A DNA stretch of 64,000 nucleotides from Hoplostethus atlanticus (Eukaryota; Chordata; Actinopteri; Trachichthyiformes; Trachichthyidae): the NCBI GenBank assembly GCA_034670405.1, contig JAXDDX010000001.1:3446501-3510500 (forward strand), given 5' to 3'. A program made the position numbers and the translations under genes. The notes beneath the pieces are model-generated. The model ran no database searches. It saw only the letters and a program-made list of their open reading frames with translations, and was not told the origin of the DNA. Below, in pieces: positions 1 to 20,957 of the stretch (within the stretch, counting starts at the first letter, position 1; each line of letters begins with the position of its first letter).

Positions 1-10196
<10,196 letters not shown>

Positions 10197-11445
10197 AATC
10201 TCTGAACTGTTTTCTATTTGAGAAGGATCTCCTAGCTGTACAGTCTCGCAGGTGGATCAGTCCCTGAGATGGATGTTGGCGTGGGGGTGCGACAGCCTCC
10301 CCACCACTCTGCCAACCTGCCTGGGGTACTTCTTCACAGTGTGACCCCCCCCCCCCCCCAAGAGGTTTTGGCGTGAACCTGGCCCAAAAGAGACATTTAT
10401 ATACATTTATATTTATTGGGAAGAGAATTTGCTGCTAAATCCAACTACTGTCTAGAATTTTAACTGGCTCAGTCACTTTAATGAAAACATGCAATGTGTA
10501 TAGATTTTTAATTTCTTTTTTTTTTTGAAGTGGTGGTGTTTTTAGTGATTTTTGTCATTATTTCCATTTTCATACATGAAAAATAACTGTGCATGGGTGT
10601 GTAGGACAGACGGAGGGATGTTTTCTGTAGCAGCTCTGAAGTTTGGATTTCTGTTTCTGTTGCTGTGGTGCTGTTCTCAGCCATACCCATAATTCTTGAC
10701 CATTTACTTTGAAGGGTTTCGAGGCCAGTTCTGATGTAACGAGTAGTGATAGTTTTATCCTATCTGGAGGCTGATGTGGGAGCCAAGCTTAGTGAAAAAC
10801 AGTTCACGTTCTTCTCTGTCACTACTTTTAAAGATGCTGGCGTATCATTCCAGGATGCTGTGGTCTGTCACGACCAATGAACAAAGACGATGTAGAGTCA
10901 TTGATATGGGCATTGCAGCATTATGTATGACTCCTCCTTCAGAACGCTTCAAGATTTAACTACAGCGAACCGCTTCCTCTTTTTTTTTTTCTGTTCCTTC
11001 CCACTCCGATCTCGTGCGTTAACCCCTCCAGTCCATGTACACAAGGGAGGCGTGAGGTGAATTCCAAGTGTTGGAATTGGCAGCGCTGCCGTTGTGCATT
11101 ACGGTTCTCCCTTCTGCCATTCCCATCTTCATCAACTTGTTTGGATTGCTTCCATCATCGTGTTGCATGCCTGCTCTGTTGTATGGGGAAAGCACACAGC
11201 CACTGAACTCCTATTCAGGGTACACTAGTTCTAGTCCTGCCCCTAGTGAATACGATACTGAGTCACAGTCTATTTAACAGTGTTATACGAGATGTTTTGT
11301 ATGATATCCTTTAACTTTATTTGTGGATAATTGTTAATGGTGTGGGATTTTGTTGCAGATGCCCTCCCATATTTGAGCTTGACTTTTTTTTTTTCAGAGA
11401 AAAGAAAATTAAACATAAGATTTAAATAAAAAAGGCGTTAACTGG
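10197..11445 (+). other. cdk17: cdk17 3' UTR with poly(A) signal
   Basis: From the TAG stop to just past an AATAAA hexamer at 11425-11430. No other gene is seen. It contains a C homopolymer near 10347-10361 and several T runs. The cleavage site is inferred to lie 10-25 bases after the hexamer. Confidence 0.6.
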
Positions 11446-11511
11446 TTTTGATTTCTCTCCTAATGCACAGACACATATCTTGTTTGTTTGGGTTCAAGCA
11501 TTCAATGCTTT

Positions 11512-12148
11512 GTTTATTGAAAACGACAAGACATCCTTCACCAATACAAAATTATACAGAATATATACTGTATATCATGTCCAGTATAAAAAAAGAACAT
11601 TACAAGAGTTACAAAGGTTTTCCATTGATTTTGAAATCTCGTCTTCATAAAAAGATTTTTTGAAAAGAGGAAAGTAGGACAACAAGGCACAGCCGGTATT
11701 ATCTGAGAAGCACAGTGCATACAATACATACAATACCACACAAGTGAAACAACCAGTTTCACATTGTGATGAACATTGTGGGGGGAAAAAAAGACAAAAG
11801 ATATTTTTACAAGATTAAAACAACCAAGCCCTCTGCCTGGAATAAGCGGCTGGCTAGCCTTTTGCAGCTAGCTACACTTCACTACTGTCCACCGTGGACA
11901 GGGTCATGAGGAAATGTGCTGTACTTTATCACGAAGAGCCAGACATCTCACAGACATCGCGGCATATGGCTTTTACCAAGTGCTTTCAACTACTGGAATA
12001 TGAAGCAACTTAAGTGCAAAAAAGTGAGGTCACATACTGTCTCATTTAAGCTAATTATGACAAGACAACAAGAGATTACTGCTGCTGCTGATGACGATAA
12101 TCTTTCAACAAGAGATGGATGAAGATGGGCGGTTTCACAGACCCTGGA
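11512..12148 (-). other. elk3: elk3 3' UTR with poly(A) signal
   Basis: On the minus strand the elk3 stop codon (12149-12151) is followed by AATAAA, read from TTTATT at 11513-11518. The hexamer lies less than 100 bases from the cdk17 hexamer at 11425 on the other strand. Assignment to elk3 is inferred from position. Confidence 0.55.
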
Positions 12149-15100
12149 TCAGGATTTGTGAGTGGTGTGGGACAGGAGCAGGGAGGCGGGTGTTCCTTCC
12201 AGGTTTGGCAGGGGGACAGGCATGTGTCCGTTGATTAGGCTGGGGAACTGTGGAGGAAGAGAGAAGGGCTACGAGTTAGCGTGGAGGGGAGGGAGGCTCT
12301 ATGAAAGCTCCTTTCCGGTGAGGAACTGCAGTATTGTCACTGCTCTGGTTTCCTGTTGTTTTAAACATTGTGCCTCTTCCTTTCGTCTCTGTCCTCTCTA
12401 CCTCCACCACAGAAGGAGAAGTCAACAGTGTTTGTGCACAAAGAACCCGGTAAGGTCTGTATGCGTATCGTGTGTGTGTGTGTGTGTGTGTGTGTTCCGT
12501 AAAATGAGGAGCAGCTCTCAAACCAGTCCACCCTGTTCAGACCGGCTCCCCTGGGCTCAGACAGGAAGTATTCACAGGATTTCCTCTCCCTCTCATGAGC
12601 GCTGAAACAGGACACCTCTGTTGGACCAGCTTACAAAGTCTCGACTAGTTTAACAAACGTTGGTATCTGCTGCATTGCTGATCTCAAAACCCTCTTGGTT
12701 TCCGTTTGATTTATTATTTGGTCAAGTAAATACCCTCCTTAGAAAACTAAAAGACCAAATGTTCGGTAACTCGTGTCTAGTGAAGATCAAAACCCTTTTG
12801 TCAATAGAGTGGCACTTTGTCATAATGTAATTTGTCAGGGCAATGCTAGTGAACATCGTTGTCTTCATCAGGTATGGGAGTTTACAAATGCCACAATTAT
12901 AAATACATATTATTTGTTTGATAATTTGCTCATCCACATCTCAAAACCAGACATGAGTCAGGATCTTTAGTCACCTGATTCTAAATACCAACAGGAAGAA
13001 CAGGGATTTTCCTGCTGCACTCATTTTACCAAACAATTTGTCACAACTTCCTCCTACCAGTAACACCCTCCTCTCTTCCTCTTTACCTGCATTTATCTGA
13101 GTGCCTCTTACCTGGAAGAGAGAGCTGTGGCCCTGCAGCCGGGCGGGGCTGAGTGGGGCGACAGGACTTAGGCTGCTCCAGAAATGGATGCCTGACAACA
13201 GGGGACTGTGGGCCAGCAGCAAACCAGAGGGAGTCTGGAAGGGGAAGAGGGAGGAGAGAGAGAGAGAGAGAGAGAGAGGAGGGAAAGAGAGAGATGGAGG
13301 TATCATGTAAGTAAGACAGACTAGTGAGGACAGCGGTTGTTTTGAAGACGAATGGCGAGAGCAATTGGTTGAAGAGCGAAGCCGAGGCCCTTCGTTAATG
13401 CAAAACATGCCGAAATCTTAAATGGACGTTTATTGGCGTTAGGAACAACAAACTGAAGGAGCAGGGAGGAAGTCTGTGGTTTCTCCCCTGAATGCAGGGG
13501 TGATCTGGGGCAGAGAGAAGGAGGAGGAAGGTGGGGGTTGTTGTTGGGGGGGAGGGGGGGCTCCTCAAGCACCGTGGGCCTTGGCACGCCTACCAGAGAG
13601 AAACATATGAAATCAATTTCTCCCCCTCTCCCCTCCCCTGGTCTTCCCTCCCCTTTCCCCCGTGTCACCTCAGAGAAGTGAGCCAGTGTTGCAGAGGGAC
13701 CCAGCCCTGCTCTCATTATTAATGGAATTATTGGAGCATATGGCATCACTTAGGGCCTCTTCCCCCTCTCATAGGCTGGACTAGTGGAGGATTTCTGTAA
13801 ATCTCGTGTTTTCCTCTGATCTCACTTCTGCGCCCTTATAAACAGACAGCGTGAGTGCGGCCTCATTGCTACGCCGCCTATCTCACTGCTCGGACAAATC
13901 TCTGATGTGGCCGAGTAGCTTTTCCTTGCAACACTTCCAATACAAACACAATATCGACTGAAATAGATCATTAAAGGTCGGTTGACGCTTATGGCAAGAG
14001 CCTTTGGGGTTACGGCAAAGATCAAACCAAACCAAAATGTCATAGCTGGATCAATTTGGATCCAACTTTGCGGCAGAGTATACTTCAAAATTGTACTGTA
14101 CAAGCCGAGGGGCCCATATTCCACGGGCCGTATCATTTCAGACCGTCTGCAATGCCAGCAGAGGTAAAAAGTAAGTCAACCAAATCACTACAACTATTCC
14201 AGTTACTGCACTTGGCAGATTATTTTATGGAATGCAACTTTTTGAAGACTTTGAAATGTCTGTACTGTTTTACGTGAGTCATTTTTAAAGCATTTACTCC
14301 AAACTTTTACAGACATGAGCACATACTATAATACGTAAGTTATTTACAGTAAAAATACAGTCATTTTGGGCTTTACCTCCCAAAAGTGATGGTAGTTTCT
14401 TGATATTATTAGAAAGGGGTCATCCTGTTTCAAACTCAAAAAGCACCAGAGTACCTTTGTAAATAATCTCACTTTTACCTCTTACTCTTCTTCAGACTCA
14501 GGAAAAAAGAAGCTCCTGTAACAGTACTTGAGTAAATATATCAGTGCTCTTTCCACCAATGCATGCCAGGCTGTGTCAGATGCGGCCGGGCCCGAGGCTT
14601 TGCTGCTGTAAGAGTGCTTTGGGGACACTGACATCATGTTCTGGATGGATCCCATCGTGGAACCACGGCCAGCCAGACCACAGCGCAGATGACACACGAC
14701 AGATAACATCACAGAACTATTGTCCATCTGAGATCTGATTATTATTGCTCGCTACACTTCTAGTGACTGTCACCGAGGGACATAATCTGAAGTGCATCTT
14801 AGATTATTGTGGACAGAAATAAGAGAGCTTGTATAAAGTTGTCAAAGGGTAGCATTGGATTCTGTAAACATGTAAGTACACTTGACTAGACAGAGATGAC
14901 ACAGTATCCATTCTTTCATTTTCTTTACCCACTTATTCCTTTAGTCAAGGGGGGCTGCAGCCTATCCCAGCATACACTGGGCAGGTCAAGAGTCCATCAC
15001 AGGGTTAACACAGACAGACAAACAACCGCACTCAGATTTATACCTATGGGCAATTTAGAGTCTCCAATCGCAGGAAGGTAGGAGGAAACCCACACAGAGT

Positions 15101-16718
15101 GAGGGGCCAGGAATCAAACCCGGGTCCTTCCTGCTGTGAGCTGACAGCGCTAACCATCATGCTACCCAATAGCAACGTATAGTGTATATTATTCAGGATA
15201 GGACAGTTCACCTGTGCAGTGAAGAAGGCGGGAGTGAGGGAGCCAGAGGGCAGCGCTGGGCTGTTGAGGGCGATGGAGCCGATGTCACTCCCAAGCAGCA
15301 GGGAGGGGGCGGAGATCTCCAGAGCTTTGGGCTTTTTGCTTTTTGGTGGGAGTCCATCTCCTTGCATACTACTACTACAACTTCTACCAGCTGGTGCTGC
15401 TCCTCTTCTCAGGGGGCTGCAGGGCTCGCTCCCTGTGCCCAGAGGAGAGGTTGAGGGGCTGAGCGCCCTGGTCAGAGTCCTCCTCCTCAGCCACAGGACT
15501 CCAGCTCCGCCCGGGCTGGGGGGCTTGGGTGTGGGGGGAGGACGGGGAGCGGGAAGGAGGGGAGAATTTGGACGGCCTGGAGGAGACATAGGACTCAGAC
15601 TTGACAGAGGCGGGGGAGGTCCTCTCGTTGGTGTTGGTGCCAAATCGGATGACGGAGCGCGGCTCCTCCTGGCACTCTCGGAGGGCACGGAGCAGCTCGG
15701 GCTGGTTATGCAGGGAGCTGACGCTGAAGGAGGAGTAGAGGCCCGAGTGGAGGTAGTCGTTCCGACACACCTGCGCTCCCAGGGCTGCCAGGGTCCTCCT
15801 CTGTGCCTCTTCCTCCTCTTCCTCTTCCTCCTCCTCCTCTACCTCCAGCTCCGGGGCCTCTCCTTCCTGGAGGGGCAACCTGCCAGATGCCAGGCCCATC
15901 TCCACCGCCTGGGGGTCCATTTTCAGGATCTCAGGGAAGGACACAAACTTATAGACGAACTTCTGGCCAATCACCTTCTTGATGATGTTCTGTGAGACAG
16001 AGGAGAGTGGGATCGGTGATGAGCAAGAGCCCTGACACCATTTCGCTTCATATTTAGGCTACCTTGAATAACTTTCAGTTAAAGAAAAACTGTATGCATC
16101 TACAATATAATAACATAACCCATGTTGTTGATCACATGGATATTTTGATTTGACCATATTTCTGTACTTAAAGACAGAACGCCATGTCGGTGTGTCCAAT
16201 CAAGGCAAAATGCCCCACCGAAGAAATGTTTTTCGAGTGCTATATCACCACCTCGACTCTTGTTTTGATGAGAGAAGAGGAAGTGGAAGTATCTGCCCGT
16301 GGTGCAGAATGTGGGTTTAAAAAGAAGAACAACAAAAAACCTTTCTTGGTACTATAATGCCTGCTACAACTCTGCCTGCCTATACTGCCTTCATCCCATC
16401 AGTTATAACAGCTGGTATGGCAGAACTAGCTGTAGTAATATACACATTGACAGTAGTCAACCTAGTCAACTACGTTTAGGCACTGGGCAGCTTCGGGATG
16501 AGTGGACTCACCTTGTCATAGTAGTAGCGCAGGGCTCGGCTCAGCTTGTCGTAGTTCATGTTGGTCTTGTTCTTGCGCAGCCCCCACAGCTTGGCCACCT
16601 CCTCTGACTTGAGGAGCTTGAACTCCCCGTCCGTGGACGTCCAGCAGATCAGGTGCTTGTGACTCTGGTCCAGCAGCAGCTGCAGCAGGAACTGCCACAA
16701 GGTAATGGCACTGTCCAT
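12149..16718 (-). CDS. elk3: ETS transcription factor ELK3 (Net/SAP-2), one apparent frameshift
   Basis: Ternary-complex-factor ETS protein that binds GGA(A/T) sites, partners with SRF and is controlled by MAP kinase. Coding exons on the minus strand: 16718-16512 (ATG at 16716-16718, 69 codons), 15989-15212, 13234-13112, 12247-12149. The first exon and the start of the second give the ETS domain ([10 protein letters not shown] to [12 protein letters not shown]). Later come a glutamate-rich stretch, a PLNLSSG co-repressor-binding motif, [16 protein letters not shown], repeated SP sites and an FQFP ERK-docking motif across the last junction. The second exon is 778 nt. Its 5' part runs into TAG at 15384, while the conserved 3' part is in the next frame, so one base is in excess near 15384-15430. 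A real intron cannot repair this. The upstream 5' UTR exon was not found; the first coding exon starts two bases before the ATG after an AG. Confidence 0.9.
12471..12495. repeat. (TG)n microsatellite
   Basis: About 12 GT dinucleotides in the last elk3 intron. Confidence 0.9.
13254..13282. repeat. (GA)n microsatellite
   Basis: Purine (GA/GGA) run just upstream (in elk3 sense) of the elk3 exon at 13234-13112. On the minus strand it is the polypyrimidine region of that acceptor. Confidence 0.85.
14915..15177 (-). mobile_element. Dispersed teleost repeat with tRNA-like head, copy 1
   Basis: On the minus strand this reads as a tRNA-promoter-like head (GGTAGCATGATGGTTAGCGCTGTC region), then phrases resembling GGTTTGATTCC, GGTTTCCTCC and GGGATAGGCTGCAGCC. 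The same order of phrases occurs on the plus strand at 60248-60595, so these are two diverged copies in opposite orientation. It sits in an elk3 intron, ending about 35 bases from a splice donor. SINE-like origin is inferred from the head; the family was not identified. Confidence 0.7.
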
Positions 16719-17689
16719 ACCTAGAAACCCGAGAAAGACGAGGATGACATCATCAACGTGAGACAGGGATTGAATCGGCAGTACACCTAACTTCACAAAA
16801 GGTAAAACTCTCTCTTGATGAGAATGTCGATTGGTCCAGATAATGCCATGTTTTTCTCCTGTGGCCTCCTACCTTTCGAGACATGGGTAGGAGACCACCA
16901 CTCGGTGACCTCAGCTAACACAGACGCAGCGTCATAACTACCTGCACATACACCATGGAAACCAGCCAACAGCTACAACCCCAGAATTAGTACAAGTGAG
17001 AATCAGACTGCCTCAACTGGGATGAAAACATACTGAGTATCCCATTACACTCTCCTATGCTCCTTACATTGTATGTGTCAGAACTTAGTAATAACTGATG
17101 TAAAACATGGCTATTGTATTTGTGCGAGATGTTTTGGACAAGAGCAGCTTCATTTCTATCTCCATTAAATGTCCCCCCGCCCCCCCCAATCTCTGTCTTT
17201 CCAGTGTCGTTTTGAGGGCTTTACACCATGCAGACTATATTAGGTTACTGGCTGAAGAGGCAGTGGCCTATTTGAGCCGTAACATGTGGTGTAAGGAAGA
17301 GTAGACCGGTGATGAATAGAACAGTGTGTGTTGAAGAGTGTAGTGTAATGTAGCAGCGGCGGCAGCAGGAGAAGAAAAAAAAATATAAGGAGGAACAACA
17401 GCTCAAGCCAGAAATATGCTGCGGTTCAACCTGGCCCTCTCTCCACAGGAAGTATGACGGGCCCAGGGTGGGTTATTCCTTTAATAGAGGAATGTGCAGC
17501 CTTGGAGCTCCTGTCTGCCTGCTGCAAGCACACAGATTTACTAGAGGACTGTTTCTGTCACTTCGGAGGGCAACAGAGAGACAAACATCGATTGACTCGT
17601 CTGTATTCTCATCTTCTATTATTTTCTATCTAACACTCACATGTGAGGAGAGATAACTGACTGGCCATTCTCCCTGTATCTCTCTCTCT

Positions 17690-17730
<41 letters not shown>
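17690..17730. repeat. (CA)n microsatellite
   Basis: About 20 CA dinucleotides between elk3 and hal. Confidence 0.95.
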
Positions 17731-17732
<2 letters not shown>

Positions 17733-18139
17733 GCTGAACTCATTTCCGACACAAGCTATCCCTTGAGTTTTCTATCTGCCATGTGAAACTACAAAACTGT
17801 CAAAGTCAGGACTTCCTCCTATTCTACTTTCAAGGACAAATGGTAAGCAGAGGGATCCCACTGCAGGGGAGCGTTTCCCCAATCCTGCCACACTTCCGCC
17901 AAAAATCCCAGAGGGGCTGGGTCAAAAGATCAAATCATGGTCCCCTTCCCCTCCCACTGTTTAATCTTTTTTCTGAAACTAAACTGAATTTGGCTTTAAA
18001 AACGTTTATAGCAAACGTACAAGTGGCTCATCTAGCGCCCTCCAGTTGACAAGTCTACAATGCCACAATGTGATGTGTCCTAGGTGTATTTATAAATATG
18101 TGAATCATCTCTTACAAAAAAAGACCTATGCTCATCCTG

Positions 18140-18850
18140 TAATAACTTTTACACAGATACTGTAAATAACACAGTGCCACTTTAAAATATCACACAGTTA
18201 CTATAGGTAAAAAATGATACCACAGTAAATCCTACAGTAATACCATAGGAGATTTTTTAAAAATGCCATAAAGCACGATAAGGTCATTATAAACTCACTA
18301 TTGAGTACCACAGATACACTATAAGTCCTTACAGGAGTATTATAGTGATAAACTATAGCAGATAGAAAATACCATAAAGTACAATAAAGTCACTATAAAC
18401 TCACTATTGAGTACCACAGACAAGAAGTCCCTATAGGGATGTTATAGTGATACTATAGGAGATATAAAATACTATAAACTCACTATTGAGTACCACAGAC
18501 ATACTATATAGGGATATTATAGTGATACTATAAGAGATATAAAATACTATAAACTCACTATTGAGTACCACAGACACAATATGAGTCTCTATAGGGATTT
18601 TATAGTGATGCTATAAGAGATATAAATACAATAAGGTCACTGTAAACTCACTATTGAGTATCGCAGACACACATTATGAGTCCATCTATGAATATATAGT
18701 GACACGATAGGAGATCAAAATATAAGTATATAAGTAATATAATATAAGTATATATAAGTAATATAAGTATAATTAAGTCACTATAAACTAACTATGAAGC
18801 ACCACAGACACACTATAAATCCCTATAGGAATATTACAGGGATGAGGAGC
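18140..18850. repeat. AT-rich degenerate tandem repeat, about six units
   Basis: Units of 75 to 139 bp that each begin near GAGTACCACAGA and carry CTATAGGGATATTATAGTGATACTATA and CACTATAAACTCACTATT-like phrases. Unit starts are at about 18303, 18409, 18488, 18563, 18656 and 18795. A related array in inverse orientation lies at 28020-28450. Each unit contains short self-complementary TATAG/CTATA words. Confidence 0.85.
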
Positions 18851-20869
18851 CTGTTGCAGATGCTCGGATTGAAAAGTCAAGCTGCGCACAAAGCCATCCA
18901 GTGTGTTGGCTGAACGGAAACTCCTAATGAGATTAGATGGTGTGTGCAGACATTACTTAGCCATGACTAAATCTGCTCTCTTCCTGTTCACAAACGGTGG
19001 AAAATTCAGCGGGGCCAATAAGAAAAGCATCTCTGAAAAATCGTCTCGGCTTTATGGGTTTCTTCTTTAGTCTCGCTCTGCCTTTGTTTGTTTGTCTCTC
19101 TCGCAAATTGCGGGTACGGTTTATACAGTTGTTTAGGCTTCTACTGTTTGAGTTGAATTACAGCTTCCCTACAGCGGTCTGGATCACTATTTCATTTCTG
19201 CCCCACTGACTCATTTTCAAGATGTTGCTCGGACCGGAAGACGGCAGAAATTTGTGTAGTCAGACAAAACACAATCTAGATCTCTATACTCGTATAAAGG
19301 TAGAAAACATGGCCAATCCGATCACTTTAAAAATCAGACTATTCTTTACAGTCGTGTTATTAATCGTATAAAGTCTTGATGTAGTACAACCAATCGCGCA
19401 TTATTTTACTTTAAGTAAATCTACCATCAATTAACAACGTACCGTTCAAAGAAAGATGGGAATATTTTACTCTACATTACCTGCGATCTCTACTTGGTCT
19501 TTTCCCCCTCCTTGAGACTTTATGGTGAAATTCGTATGATCCCTTGTTTTTCCATGCTTACTTCTCGTCTACACAGTTGTGCTGGACTGAAATAGGATCC
19601 TGGGCTTTTTCTTTCTCTGAGCAGGAAGTTGGAGCAGGCAGACACAGAGCCGGCTGACTTCCTCTCCCCTACGATTCCCCAGGCAGTTTGCCGTCTGTGT
19701 AAACACACTTTTCCTCCCCTCCTCTTCTTCTGATGGCCAGCAATACTCTGTTAAAGCACACATGGTAATATAGGGGCTCCTAGAGCCCTCTGACTGGCTG
19801 ACATCATCACTCTGGTTCACAAGCATGCTGCCTCCAAGTGCTCCTCGTAAACTCGCTCACTACCGAGCTCAGACGTGAATAGGACTTGTCGGAGAGTTTA
19901 AGTGCTTTTGGTCGGGAGTAATGGGCCTTGTAACAAAAGTATTTTTGTTGGTGGGCTGTTGTTTTATTTTAGAAATCACGCACCACAGAGTTACCTCGCG
20001 CTGTAAAGAATAAGGGGAAAAACAGCCATGTAATTGGTGTTTTAATTAAATGATCAAGTTGTTTTATATGCGTGACAACTACAAGTTAAACCAAGACTGA
20101 AAATATAACACACAAATAATACTGTTTATTTACACAGAGTGACAGGCAATAACATAATAAAACACATCAGTTGTTTACATGGCTTACATATTCCCCACCC
20201 CATAAACGGCATAACGGCATAAACTCGGCATTACACTGAGTATCACAGAAAACTCCGACTTTCCCAGTTTTGTTAACCACTTCGTTCATGTGCCATCGAG
20301 TCTTAATTGCAATATTTCCGACAGTACATGAATGCAGCAGTAGTATACCGCTAGGAGGTGCGTTTTCTCGGTGGTACACGCGCCTGCCTCTCTCTCTCTC
20401 TCTAACTATATAACTCATTTTTTAACCATTTTGTGACTTGGTATCATGACCTGGTATCATAAAATACAAAAGGTCTTAGTTTGCATGCAGCAGGTTTTCT
20501 AGTTTATGTGCACAGTGCAGGCAATCGATGACTGATCAGATGGCTTTATAGATACCTTTAGATACCTTTATCAACTTGAATAACTTCAAATAAAATACCT
20601 TTCAAGTCAGTTTGCACAATACTACTTGAAAGTTTTGGGTTTGGTGGTAGAGCCACTGGATTCTGAATGACACCAACAAGAAAATATCTGCAGCCAAGTT
20701 TAGGGAATTGTATTAATTTCAAATAAAACAAACAAATTGTTTATTTTCATTTCCTGTCACATGAACGCAGCATTCGGCCCATAACGTCTGTGACCCATGT
20801 ATTCAGTGACCCCCAGAGGTGTGACAAGAGCAAGGTGTACTAAGGCGTGGCTCCCGAGCGGTGCGTCTG

Positions 20870-20874
20870 ATTGG
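20870..20874 (-). promoter_or_regulatory. hal: Inverted CCAAT box upstream of hal
   Basis: ATTGG on the plus strand, 84-88 bases before the hal start codon, in a locally GC-rich stretch. A position at which CCAAT boxes often act is the only support. Confidence 0.3.
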
Positions 20875-20957
20875 TGGCTGAATTTGAGGTGTTGGAGGTG
20901 GTACCTTGGAGAGCGGCGAGTCCCGCTCATTGCTGCACCGAGTCCTTCCGACGCGCC

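Larger units (their letters stand above)
16719..20957. other. Divergent intergenic region elk3-hal
   Basis: About 4.2 kb between the elk3 first coding exon and the hal start codon. It must contain the elk3 5' UTR exon(s) and both promoters, but no splice-linked exon could be assigned. It holds a (CA)n run at 17690-17730, the AT-rich tandem repeat at 18140-18850 and an inverted CCAAT box before hal. No other gene is recognised. Confidence 0.5.

Noticed and set aside
13321..13749. 142-codon minus-strand open frame
   Set aside because: Lies in an elk3 intron, low-complexity proline/glycine composition, no homology seen.
15357..15384. Short intron that would repair the elk3 frame
   Set aside because: Any GT-AG pair here gives an intron below 40 bases, too short for vertebrate splicing, and the family has no intron at this place.
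15219..15995. 258-codon plus-strand open frame
   Set aside because: Antisense shadow of the GC-rich elk3 coding exon; composition bias explains it.
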